Assembly (NCBI GenBank): GCA_016215625.1
Contig: JACRIW010000012.1
Location: forward strand, 1-47,313
Reading direction: 5' to 3'
Length of the DNA: 47,313 nucleotides
Source: Candidatus Eiseniibacteriota bacterium
GTDB taxonomy: Bacteria; Eisenbacteria; RBG-16-71-46
The notes below the pieces were generated by a model. The model saw only the letters and a program-made list of their open reading frames with translations. It was not told where the DNA came from and searched no databases. Both the position numbers and the translations under genes were made by a program. Below are positions 25,207 through 33,164 of this stretch, piece after piece. The stretch's first letter is position 1. Every line of letters begins with the position of its first letter.

Positions 25207-26213
25207 GCAGCTTCAAGGAAATCGCGACCAAGGACAGCTGCTTCCGGGCCGGCTCCACGCTGTGCCCGGGCTGCATGGAGTCCGTCGCGTTCCAGAACAT
25301 CGGACGCGTCACCGACAACGGCGTGAAGACGATCTTCACGATTGGCACGTCGTGCGCCGAAGTGTCCACGCTCGCGTTCCCGAACGTCGTGGCGTGGGGA
25401 CGTGGCGACGAATCGTCGGACGACTTCGGCAAGAGCTTCTCGATCCTGCACAACGTGTTCGAGTCGGCGCCCACGCTCGCGGAAGCGACGCGTGACGTGG
25501 CCGACGCGCTCACGGACTGCGGCGCGCTCGACCGTCCCGTGCAGATCATCAGCACCGGCGGTGACGGCGGCGCGTTCGCGATCGGGTTGCGCACGCTGCT
25601 GCACACGATCCACCGCCGCGCTCGCGTCACGATCGTCATTCTCGTGAACGAGATCTTCGCGAACACGGGCTTCCAGTACAGCCCGGCCACCATGCCTTAC
25701 GCGGACACGAGCACCACGCCCGCGGAAGGCGCGCCCGGCAACATGAATCCGCCGCTCGACTACATCCATCTCGCCATCGCGGCGGGAGCGGGCATGGTCG
25801 CGCAGCTGTCGCCGGCGCACGGCAAGATGTTCGTGAAGGCCGTCGAGCGCTCGCTGGAAGTCGAGGGGACGGCGGTGATCTTCGTGCCGGCGCCCTGCAT
25901 CAGCGGCTGGAAGTTCGAGGACGGGCAGACCGTCGAGCTGGCGCTCCTGGGCGCCCGCAGCGGCGTGTTCCCGGCCTTCATGTGGGAACGCGGCAAGGGC
26001 GGTTCGGTGAAGGACTGCTCGCTCGAGGCTTCGGAGCGCCCGGACGTCGTGGACTTCCTCGCGATGCAGCGGCGTTTCGCGCACCTCGTGCAGCGCGACA
26101 AGGTGACCGGCGAAGTGAAGCCGAAGCCGGGCCGCGAGCAGGACATCGAGAACCTGAAGGGCTGGGTGCAGAGCAACGTCGAGCGCATGTACTCGCTCGC
26201 GAACCTCAAGTAG
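25203..26213 (+). CDS. porB: Pyruvate synthase-type oxidoreductase, beta subunit
   Basis: TPP-binding beta subunit of 336 residues. LCPGCMES near residue 20 supplies the CxxC of the proximal 4Fe-4S cluster, and GTSCAEVST a further Cys. The TPP motif is GGDGGAFAIGLRTLLH followed by LVNEIFANTGFQYSPAT, close to the NTGxQxS(x)xT signature of pyruvate synthases and distinct from the KorB type in the neighbouring operon. C-terminal region about 80 residues longer than KorB. Last gene of the four-gene operon; a strong hairpin follows 37 bases after the stop. Confidence 0.85.
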   Translation: MSSFKEIATKDSCFRAGSTLCPGCMESVAFQNIGRVTDNGVKTIFTIGTSCAEVSTLAFPNVVAWGRGDESSDDFGKSFSILHNVFESAPTLAEATRDVADALTDCGALDRPVQIISTGGDGGAFAIGLRTLLHTIHRRARVTIVILVNEIFANTGFQYSPATMPYADTSTTPAEGAPGNMNPPLDYIHLAIAAGAGMVAQLSPAHGKMFVKAVERSLEVEGTAVIFVPAPCISGWKFEDGQTVELALLGARSGVFPAFMWERGKGGSVKDCSLEASERPDVVDFLAMQRRFAHLVQRDKVTGEVKPKPGREQDIENLKGWVQSNVERMYSLANLK

Positions 26214-26249
26214 GCGCACTCGGCGATCGCTGCACGAGTCGAACGAACG

Positions 26250-26281
26250 AAGGGCCGGACGACGGAGATCGTCCGGCCCTT
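26250..26281 (+). terminator. Terminator of the Por operon
   Basis: Perfect 13-bp stem (AAGGGCCGGACGA / TCGTCCGGCCCTT) with a six-base loop between the convergent porB and the following minus-strand gene; probably works in both directions. Confidence 0.75.
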
Positions 26282-26303
26282 CACGCTTCGGCGCGCAGGA
26301 TGC

Positions 26304-26915
26304 TCAACGGTAGAGCTGCTTGATCCGGCCCCACGTGGACTTCGCCGCCGGGGTCGCGAGTGCGGTGCTCGCGCGCACGTTGTCGAGATAGGTGTCCTGG
26401 ATGCGGCCGCGATCCGCCGTCCAGCGCACGCTCTTGAACGGCGTGGTCGAGACGATGCCGACGAAGCCGGCCGTGTTCGGCGCGATGCCGGCGGGAAACG
26501 TCGCGAGCACGCCGTCGTTCGCATCGAGCACCTGCACCTGCGGCATGTCGTACCGGTTCGTCACCGCGTCGAATCCGATCGCCTGGCCGAGCCCGTGGGT
26601 GAACTGGACGAGGATGTCCTCGTCGCCGTTGGCGGCGAGCGCCGGGGTCGTGGTCAGCGGGAAGGAGTCGGTGCTTCCGGGGGGAAGAATGTAGAGTCCA
26701 CCGGCCCACGCGACGAAACTCAGCGACCCCGAGGAGAAGTTCGGGACGGGCCCGGGGCCGTCGCTGTCGAAGTTCGCCTGGAGCGTGGCGCCCGAAGCCG
26801 CGGTGAAGGCGGCCTCGTTGTCGTAGAAGGTGACGGCGGCCCGGCCGAGTGTGGGCAGGGTGACCGCAGCGGCCAGCAGGCCCAGGGTGGCGAGAGCGAA
26901 GCGAGCGATGCGCAC
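26304..26915 (-). CDS. Secreted protein with C-terminal TWGRIK tail
   Basis: Exported protein of 203 residues of unknown function. The signal peptide covers about residues 1-25 (ALATLGLLAAAVTLPTLGRA). The mature domain is beta-rich (VTFYDNEAAFTAASG, DEDILVQFTHGLGQAIGFDA) and resembles the extracellular domains found in some PEP-CTERM-type proteins. It ends in a conserved-looking tail PAAKSTWGRIKQLYR, which recurs in modified form at the end of the DUF4114 protein at 43005-43709. The GTG start at 26915 has GAGGAG six bases upstream, and the signal peptide begins immediately after it. No PEP-CTERM transmembrane segment is present. Confidence 0.72.
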   Translation of the reverse strand: MRIARFALATLGLLAAAVTLPTLGRAAVTFYDNEAAFTAASGATLQANFDSDGPGPVPNFSSGSLSFVAWAGGLYILPPGSTDSFPLTTTPALAANGDEDILVQFTHGLGQAIGFDAVTNRYDMPQVQVLDANDGVLATFPAGIAPNTAGFVGIVSTTPFKSVRWTADRGRIQDTYLDNVRASTALATPAAKSTWGRIKQLYR

Positions 26916-26946
26916 GGGGGCTCCTCGAAGAGTGAGGTCGAGCAGG

Positions 26947-29103
26947 ATGCGTCGGGAGAGGTGGAAAAGTTTAGGGGCGTGGACTTCGGGAGGGCAACGG
27001 ATAATCCCTGCTCTTCTGGGCGCTCTCACCCTGTCCGCGCAGCTCGGTTGCGCGCCGGCGCACCCCGAGGCCGGCCCCTCGGCGGGCATGGCCGTGCTGC
27101 CGGAACGCTATGCGCACTCGATCGCGGCGCTGGGATTCCCGGGCTTCCGCCGTGCGTTCCAGGCGGGGCACGGCAGCCAGCTCGGCGCCGGCGACGCGGC
27201 GTTCACGTGGACGCTCGAGGGTGCGGACTCGGCCACGACCTCTCCCGTGTACTTCGAGGCCGACGGCGTGCCGGTCGCGCACTGGTGGATCACGACGGCA
27301 TCGGACTCCGCGCACTTCGAAGCGGCGGTGGCGCCCGTGCCGGGCATCACCGACACGCTGCTCGTCGCGAGCGTGCGCGTCACGGTGAGCGCGCGCGCGG
27401 GCGGCGTGCCCGGCGCGGCGCTGCGCCTGCGCGTGCTCGACGAGCTCGACGGTCCGCACTGGCGCCCGTGGGACGCGGTGCCGGCGCCCGGCGCGGCGTG
27501 GTCGTGGGAGAGTGGACGCGCGACCCGGGACGGCCGCGTGCTCGGCGGGTTGTCCGACGCGAGGGCCTGGCGCGTGGCCGGTGGCGAGCGTGGGGAGCGG
27601 CTTGCCGCCGAAGCGCCCGCCGGCGCGACGACGCTCGAGTGCTGGCTCGCCGATCGCCCGCTGCCGCCCACCGAGGCCGATCGCATCGAGCGCCGGCTGC
27701 GCCACGACGACCACGTCGCGCGCACGCGCACGCTGTGGCGCGACTGGCTGGCGCGCGGCGCCACGTTCGAGACGCCCGACACGCTCGTGAACATGGCCTG
27801 GCGCGCCGCGCTCGTGACGCTGCTGCAGGGACACGAGCGCTCGGCCGGGGGCTGGGTGCCGCTCGGCAATCCGTTCCAGTATCGCGACACGTGGCTGCGC
27901 GACGGCGCGCGCGTCGTGCGCGCACTCGCGCTCGCGGGGCAGGGCGAGCTCGCACGGGCGGACGCGCTCACGTTCACGCGCTACCAGCTGCCGAGCGGAG
28001 CGCTGGTCTCGCAGCCGGGGCAGCTCGACGGCACCGGGCAGGCGTTGTGGGCGTTCGAACAGGCCGCCTCGCTGCCGCCCGATCCGGCGTGGGCGCGCCG
28101 CGATCTCGCCGTCGCCGTCCGCGGCGGGGCATGGCTGCGCGCGCAGCGTGCGCGCACGATCGAGCTGTCCACGAAGATGCGCGTGGACTGGCCCGGCCTG
28201 CTGCCGTTCGGCGATCCGCGCGACGCCGAACTCGTGCGCGGGCCGCTCGTGGGCAACGACGCGTGGGCGATCGCGGGGCAGGAGGCGCTCGCCGCGCTGG
28301 CGGCGCGCGCCGGCGACGAGCCGGCGAGCGAGGCCGCGCGCGCCGAGGCGGCGGCTCATCGCGCGGCATTCGGCGCGGCGCTCGAGCGCGCAGGCCATCC
28401 CGACGTGCCACCGTCGTGGGGCGAAGGCGGGCGCGACTGGGGCAACTGCTACGTGGGCTTCCCCTCGCGCGTGCTCGCGCCCGGCGACGCGCGCCTGGCC
28501 GCGCTCGCCCGGCGCCTGTGGGCACGGTCGGGGCTGCACATGGTGTCGTACGGCCCCGCCGACTCGCTGCACACGTACCTCGGCACCGACCTCGCCGTCT
28601 GGGCGCTGCTCGCGGATCGTCCCGCCGACGCGCGCGCCTCGCTCGCCGACCTGCTCGCGCATTCGAGCGCGACGCTCGGACAGGCGGAGATCTTCTCGCG
28701 CTCGGGGCGCGGCTTCGGCGGTAACCTGCCGCCGCACGGCACCGCCGCCGCGCAGCTGGTCGAGCTGCTGCGCGACCTCGTCGTGATGGACGTGCGCGAC
28801 ACGCTCGAGATCGCCGCGGGTGCCGACGCGGCATGGTGGGCGGGCACGCACCTGCGCAGCGCGCCGACGCGCTTCGGCACGCTCGACCTGTCGTTGTCGC
28901 ATCCCGCCGCGGATCGCTTCGAGGCGAAGTGGGCCGGCAGCGGGGCCGCGCGCTCGGCGGGTGTGCCCGTCCGCGTGCGGGTGCCCGACGGCTTCACGCT
29001 GGTGCGCGCCGTGGGCGGCGCGGCCGATCCCGCCGACGCGCGCTGGGTCGCGTGCCCGGCGACGGCGACCGGCGTCACGCTGTTCGTGAAGGAGGCGCCG
29101 TGA
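26947..29103 (+). CDS. Six-hairpin glycosidase-like lipoprotein
   Basis: Protein of 718 residues. The N-terminus has basic residues, a hydrophobic stretch (ALLGALTLSAQ) and Cys35 (LGC), consistent with a lipoprotein although the lipobox is imperfect. After a beta-rich N-terminal domain (about 40-250) comes an alpha/alpha barrel. It is recognisable by QYRDTWLRDGARVVRALALAG, LDGTGQALWAFEQ, VDWPGLLPFGD and GGRDWGNCYVGFPSR, as in amylo-1,6-glucosidase, GH15 and related six-hairpin families. A short C-terminal beta domain follows. It probably removes sugars from an alpha-glucan or polysaccharide at the cell surface. The start is uncertain: the ATG at 26947 gives the best signal sequence. Confidence 0.72.
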   Translation: MRRERWKSLGAWTSGGQRIIPALLGALTLSAQLGCAPAHPEAGPSAGMAVLPERYAHSIAALGFPGFRRAFQAGHGSQLGAGDAAFTWTLEGADSATTSPVYFEADGVPVAHWWITTASDSAHFEAAVAPVPGITDTLLVASVRVTVSARAGGVPGAALRLRVLDELDGPHWRPWDAVPAPGAAWSWESGRATRDGRVLGGLSDARAWRVAGGERGERLAAEAPAGATTLECWLADRPLPPTEADRIERRLRHDDHVARTRTLWRDWLARGATFETPDTLVNMAWRAALVTLLQGHERSAGGWVPLGNPFQYRDTWLRDGARVVRALALAGQGELARADALTFTRYQLPSGALVSQPGQLDGTGQALWAFEQAASLPPDPAWARRDLAVAVRGGAWLRAQRARTIELSTKMRVDWPGLLPFGDPRDAELVRGPLVGNDAWAIAGQEALAALAARAGDEPASEAARAEAAAHRAAFGAALERAGHPDVPPSWGEGGRDWGNCYVGFPSRVLAPGDARLAALARRLWARSGLHMVSYGPADSLHTYLGTDLAVWALLADRPADARASLADLLAHSSATLGQAEIFSRSGRGFGGNLPPHGTAAAQLVELLRDLVVMDVRDTLEIAAGADAAWWAGTHLRSAPTRFGTLDLSLSHPAADRFEAKWAGSGAARSAGVPVRVRVPDGFTLVRAVGGAADPADARWVACPATATGVTLFVKEAP

Positions 29104-29780
29104 GCCGGCGCGAGAAGACGCCCACGCGCGAGGCACGCCCGGCGCGAAAGCCCGGCGCACCGATCGCACGCGTGTCCGCGTGGCTGGCGGCCACCGTGGC
29201 CGTCGCGGTGCTCGGGGTCGCGTTCGCCTTCTTCTGGCGCGGCCGCGGCACGCGCGACGGCGCGGCGGCAGGGCCGTCGCTGCCGGTCGAGGGGCTCACG
29301 GCGACGCAGATGCTCGACAGCGTGCGCACGCACTTCGAGGCGCACCAGTGGGACCGCGCGCTCGCTTGGGCGCACGCCTCCAACGTCGCCGAGCCCGGTG
29401 ACGCGCGACTGCTGCTGAACGAGGCGCTCGCGTGGCACAACTACGCGCAGGACGCGACGCAGCGCTGGCCGGGGCGTTCGGCGACGCGCACGAGCCTCGA
29501 CCGGATCGAGTTCGAGAAGCACGCGTTCGCGCTGCTCGACTCGGCCGAGGCCGTGGCACGCACCGACGAGGAGTGGGCGAACGTCCGGCGCTGGCGCGGT
29601 ACCCAGTACGAAGTGCTCGGCTCGCCGCTCGACGCCGTGCAGGCCTACGAGGAAGCGCTCGCCCGATCGCCCGGACATCGCGCGACGATCGAACGCTTCG
29701 GCTGGATCCAGCGCCTGATCGTGCGGCCGTCCGATCCGAAGAGCGTCACGGCGCAGGACGCCGCGCCGCGCCCCCGATGA
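29100..29780 (+). CDS. Membrane-anchored TPR-like protein
   Basis: Protein of 226 residues beginning at a GTG that overlaps the stop of the glycosidase-like gene (GTGA), so it is coupled to it. One membrane helix at about 26-46 (VSAWLAATVAVAVLGVAFAFF) follows a very basic N-terminus. The remainder (about 60-215) is helical with TPR-like repeats (ALAWAHASNVAEPGDARLLLNEALAWH, AVQAYEEALARSPGHRATIERFGW). No enzymatic motif is present. It may act as a scaffold for the neighbouring enzyme; that is inference from position only. Confidence 0.7.
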   Translation: MSRREKTPTREARPARKPGAPIARVSAWLAATVAVAVLGVAFAFFWRGRGTRDGAAAGPSLPVEGLTATQMLDSVRTHFEAHQWDRALAWAHASNVAEPGDARLLLNEALAWHNYAQDATQRWPGRSATRTSLDRIEFEKHAFALLDSAEAVARTDEEWANVRRWRGTQYEVLGSPLDAVQAYEEALARSPGHRATIERFGWIQRLIVRPSDPKSVTAQDAAPRPR

Positions 29781-29796
29781 AGGAGGCGCGGCGCGG
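29761..29796. terminator. Hairpin between convergent genes
   Basis: A 12-bp GC-only stem (CCGCGCCGCGCC / GGCGCGGCGCGG) with a 12-base loop spans the stop codon of the TPR gene, between it and the convergent surface-protein gene. Confidence 0.5.
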
Positions 29797-29819
29797 GGTG
29801 TCGCTCCGTGTCCGGAAAG

Positions 29820-32315
29820 TCAGTCGAGCCGGACGAGACGCTGCGTGCGCGTGAGCGTACCCGAGGTCAGGCGCACGAAATAGAGCCCCGCGCGGGCGCG
29901 CGAGCCGTCCGCGAGCCGGCCGTCCCAGCGCCACCCGTGGCGCCCGGCGGCGAACTCGCCCTCGGTGTGCGCGACGCGGCGGCCGCTCGCGTCGAGCACC
30001 TCGACGCGGGCCGGGCCGGACTGCGGGAGCGAGAACGAGAGCAGCGCGAAGCCCGTGGACGGGTTCGGCATCGGGCGGGCGAGCGCGAAGACGAGCGCGC
30101 CGTCCTCGACACCGTTCGTGCTCGGGTCGCGCACCGTGACGGGGGTGAGGAGCGTGTCGCTCGCGGCGTTGCCCGCGGCGTCACGCGCCGTGACGCGCAC
30201 GAAGCCTTCCTGCGTCATGGGCGGCTGCACGGTCCACGAGTACGAGCCCGTGTTCGCCAGCCCGTGCGCGACGCCGTACCAGGGACCGGTGGGGCCGCTG
30301 GACGAGAAGTCGATGTCCACCGAATCGACGCCGGCGTTGTCGGTCGCGGTCCACTGGATCAACGCGGGCGAGCCCACGTCCCAGATCTCGCCGCCCGTGG
30401 GCAGCGCGAGCAGCACCGCGGGAGGGGCGACGTCCACGAAGTGGGCGACGAACGAGCGCGCGGCGACCACGGTCAGCGCGAGCGGGTTGCCGGCGGTCGT
30501 CGTGTCGCCCGTCCAGCCGTCGAACGCCCAGCCCGTGGCCGGCGTCGCGGTGACCGTGACGGCCGAGCCGTATGCGTAGCTGGCGAGGTCGGGCGACTTC
30601 GCGACCGAGCCAGTGCCGGTGTGCGAGACGGTGAGTGCGAGCTGGTCGGCGGCGAAGCTCGCGGCGATCGTGTGCGCGGCGGTGACGTTCGTGAACGTGT
30701 AGCCGGTGACCGCGCCCGCCGAGACGCCGTCCACCAGCACGTCGGCGACGTGCGCGCCCATCTGGGGCGTGATCGCGAAGGACTGCGAAGCGGTCTGGTT
30801 CACGGGCACCGCGCCCGAAGGCGCGATCGTGCCCAGTGCGCCGGCGCTGGCCGTGATCGTCCACGTGATCGGCGCGAACGAGGCCGCGATCGTGTGGTTC
30901 GCGTTGATCGCGCTGAACGTGTAGCTCGTGGGCGTGCCCACCGACGCGCCGTCCACGAGGACGGAGGAGATCGCGTAGTTCGTCGAAGGGGCGATCGTGA
31001 ACGTGCGGCTCGAGCCCTCGGCCTGCAGGATCGTGCCGCTCGGCGTGATCGTGCCGCCGGCGCCCGCGCTGGCGACGATGCTCCAGCGGTCGATCGTGAA
31101 GTTCGCGTCGCTGGCGTCCTGACCGGAGTTGAACGCGGCGTCGCGCGCCGTCACGCGCACGCGCAGCGAGGTGCCCGGAGCGTTCGGCACCGCCCAGTTG
31201 TACGTTCCGGTGTTCGCGAGACCCGTGGCGATCGTGTTCGTGAAGTTGACTCCGCCGTCGCTCGAGTACGCGATGTCCACCGCCACGACGCCGACGGCGT
31301 CGGTCGCGGTCCACGTGATCGCGTGCGTCGAGCCGGCCTTCCAGGCTTCGCCGCCGTTGGGCGAGGTGACCGTGACGGCGGGCGCGGTGACGTCGCCGGG
31401 CACGACCACGCCCCGGCGCGTCGCCCACTGCGCGGCGTTCAGGAAGATCGCGCTGTCGGCCTTGGCCCCGGCGAGCTCGGTCCAGCCGGTGTACACGGTG
31501 TTGCCCGGCGTCGCCGTGCCGTCGTCCACCGGCGAGCTGTCGCCGACGTACACGACCCGGCCGTTGCCGTACACCGAGTGCGCGACCATGGCGTTCGACA
31601 GGCTGCCCTGCGCCGTGCCCGTCATCCACACGTCGCCGGTGACCGTGGAGTTGATCGCGGGGAAGAGCGTGAAGGTGGTGCCGTTGTGGAACGCGATGCC
31701 GGTGGCGTTGCCCCACGGGCCGGTGATGATCGAGTCGGACGGCGACGTGTTCACGTTCGTGCTCGTCTGCACGATGTTCGTGTTCGTCTCGCCCATGACC
31801 TGCGAGCGGATGCCCCAGAGCTTCTGCGCGTCGAGCAGGTTCGCGATCTGCGGTGAGTCGTAGCCGTCGTTGTTCCGGTCGGACTGCCCGTGATCCACGA
31901 TCAGGATCAGCCCGCCGCCGTCGCGCACGAAGTTGAAGATCGCGAGCGACTCCGCCGACGAGAACCGGATGTTCGGCTCCGGGATCACGAACAGGTCGTA
32001 GTTCGACAGGTCGTACTGGTTGCCCGCGTTCTGGTAGGTGATGCCGTAGGGCGACGCGAGCGTGTGCACGGTGTAGCCGCGCTTGACGAGCGCGACGCCG
32101 AAGGCCGAGATGCCGCCGGTCCAGTAGGACTCGGGCGACGTCGGCGTGATGCCCGATTGCGCCGGGCTCGGCACCGGGAACGTGTCGTCGATGATCCAGT
32201 CGGCGTTGCCGGCCTGCTCGGCCTTGGTGTTGTCGAACAGGGCCTTCTTCTGGGCCGATGCCGGTGCGACGAAGAGCGCCAGGGCGAGAAGCGCGAGCGC
32301 GAGAGGTTTGAGCAT
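29820..32315 (-). CDS. Secreted multidomain protein: GATase-like, InlB B-repeat-like, FlgD-like C-terminus
   Basis: Exported protein of 831 residues. Signal peptide about 1-21 (LALALLALALFVAPASAQ). Residues 25-300 resemble DUF4350/class I GATase-like domains (LFVIPEPNIRFSSAESLAIFNFVRDGGGL). An Ig-like domain follows (PNGGEAWKAGSTHAITWTATD). Then come three divergent InlB B-repeat-like units (GGTITPSGTI, LGTIAPSGAV and TPATGWAFDGWTGD, each with a VxAxFA end), a second copy of the Ig-like domain (PTGGEIWDVGSPALIQWTATD), and a C-terminal FlgD-like domain (ARVEVLDASGRRVAHTEG, ARAGLYFVRLTSG). The FlgD-like domain matches the kind found at the C-terminus of the GH57 protein. Probably surface exposed or released; ligand unknown. 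The ATG at 32315 starts the signal peptide. Confidence 0.8.
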   Translation of the reverse strand: MLKPLALALLALALFVAPASAQKKALFDNTKAEQAGNADWIIDDTFPVPSPAQSGITPTSPESYWTGGISAFGVALVKRGYTVHTLASPYGITYQNAGNQYDLSNYDLFVIPEPNIRFSSAESLAIFNFVRDGGGLILIVDHGQSDRNNDGYDSPQIANLLDAQKLWGIRSQVMGETNTNIVQTSTNVNTSPSDSIITGPWGNATGIAFHNGTTFTLFPAINSTVTGDVWMTGTAQGSLSNAMVAHSVYGNGRVVYVGDSSPVDDGTATPGNTVYTGWTELAGAKADSAIFLNAAQWATRRGVVVPGDVTAPAVTVTSPNGGEAWKAGSTHAITWTATDAVGVVAVDIAYSSDGGVNFTNTIATGLANTGTYNWAVPNAPGTSLRVRVTARDAAFNSGQDASDANFTIDRWSIVASAGAGGTITPSGTILQAEGSSRTFTIAPSTNYAISSVLVDGASVGTPTSYTFSAINANHTIAASFAPITWTITASAGALGTIAPSGAVPVNQTASQSFAITPQMGAHVADVLVDGVSAGAVTGYTFTNVTAAHTIAASFAADQLALTVSHTGTGSVAKSPDLASYAYGSAVTVTATPATGWAFDGWTGDTTTAGNPLALTVVAARSFVAHFVDVAPPAVLLALPTGGEIWDVGSPALIQWTATDNAGVDSVDIDFSSSGPTGPWYGVAHGLANTGSYSWTVQPPMTQEGFVRVTARDAAGNAASDTLLTPVTVRDPSTNGVEDGALVFALARPMPNPSTGFALLSFSLPQSGPARVEVLDASGRRVAHTEGEFAAGRHGWRWDGRLADGSRARAGLYFVRLTSGTLTRTQRLVRLD

Positions 32316-32369
32316 GGTGTCTTTCCGAGATGCGGGCGATGGGATGGTGCGTGGGGAAGTGTCCCCTCC

Positions 32370-32399
32370 ATAGTAGTGGCCGCCCTCACGGTCGGCCAA
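32370..32399 (-). promoter_or_regulatory. Sigma70-type promoter for the multidomain surface protein
   Basis: Minus-strand TTGGCC and TACTAT are separated by 18 bp; the predicted start lies about 48 bases before the ATG at 32315. Confidence 0.5.
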
Positions 32400-32465
32400 A
32401 CGAAACGCCGCCTCGAGGCCGGGCAAATTGCCCCGGACCCGCGGCGGCGATGCGTATTGCGAAAC

Positions 32466-32948
32466 TCAGCGCTGGTGCGATTCCGAGTGTTCGTGCCCGC
32501 GTGGCTCCATCCAGGCGAGGTGGCCTTCGAGCATGTGTTCGCCCACGAGCCGCGTGAGCAGGTCCTCGGGGATGTGCGTCACGGGCAGGCGCAGCGTCTG
32601 CGGCCGGCCCGAGCGCACGATCGCCACGGGCGTGTCGCCGGAGGTCTTCCAGCCCGCGCGCCCCGCGAACCATTCGTCGGGCGCGAGGCCGTCGAGCTTC
32701 TCGAGCACGTCTCCCGGTTTCACCCCCGCGCGCTCGGCAGGGCCGCCCGGCGTCACGTTCACGATGGTCGTGACGCCGGTCGTCGAGTCGCGGTCCAGCT
32801 CGACGCCGAGCCAGGGGCGTGTCTTCATCAGCTCGAACCGCTGCAGGCACTCGTCGAGCGGCAGCGGGCAGCGAGGTTGTTTCGCGGCGGCGGGGCCGGC
32901 GACGAGGCAGCCGACCAGCAGCAGCGCGGGGACCAGGAAGCGGCGCAT
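32466..32948 (-). CDS. Small secreted PDZ-domain protein
   Basis: Protein of 160 residues with a signal peptide (about 1-22, ending PAAA-KQ). The central PDZ domain is evident from PWLGVELD, IVNVTPGGPAERAGVKPGDVLEKLDG and TPVAIVRSGRPQTLRLPVT. Two cysteines (CPLPLDEC) precede it and could form a disulfide. The C-terminus is rich in His and Glu (GHEHSESHQR) and could bind metal. There is no protease domain, unlike DegP-type proteins, so it probably binds a peptide or partner protein. ATG at 32948 with GGAGGA five bases upstream. Confidence 0.8.
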   Translation of the reverse strand: MRRFLVPALLLVGCLVAGPAAAKQPRCPLPLDECLQRFELMKTRPWLGVELDRDSTTGVTTIVNVTPGGPAERAGVKPGDVLEKLDGLAPDEWFAGRAGWKTSGDTPVAIVRSGRPQTLRLPVTHIPEDLLTRLVGEHMLEGHLAWMEPRGHEHSESHQR

Positions 32949-33105
32949 GAACGTCCTCCGGGGCGTGGGGTGAACCGCACGTGACTCCGCGGAGTCTCGG
33001 ACGCGCCCGCGGGGGGCTGCAGCACGCGCGGACGAACGCGGCGTCCGGCACGCGCCGGCGCGCGCAAGTGCCGGAGAGTGCGTCGGCGCGCCTCGCGGCC
33101 AAACG

Positions 33106-33140
33106 ACGAGGCCCGCGGGCGGCGTGCCCGCGGGCCTCGT
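33106..33140 (-). terminator. Terminator of the M3 peptidase gene
   Basis: Perfect 15-bp stem (ACGAGGCCCGCGGGC / GCCCGCGGGCCTCGT) with a five-base loop, 25 bases after the pepF-like stop codon on the minus strand. Confidence 0.75.
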
Positions 33141-33164
33141 GCGAATCGTGCTCTCGCGTCCGGC

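Noticed and set aside
26304..26915. PEP-CTERM classification of the protein with the TWGRIK tail
   Set aside because: There is no PEP motif, no following transmembrane helix and no terminal Arg cluster of that type; the tail is short and hydrophilic.
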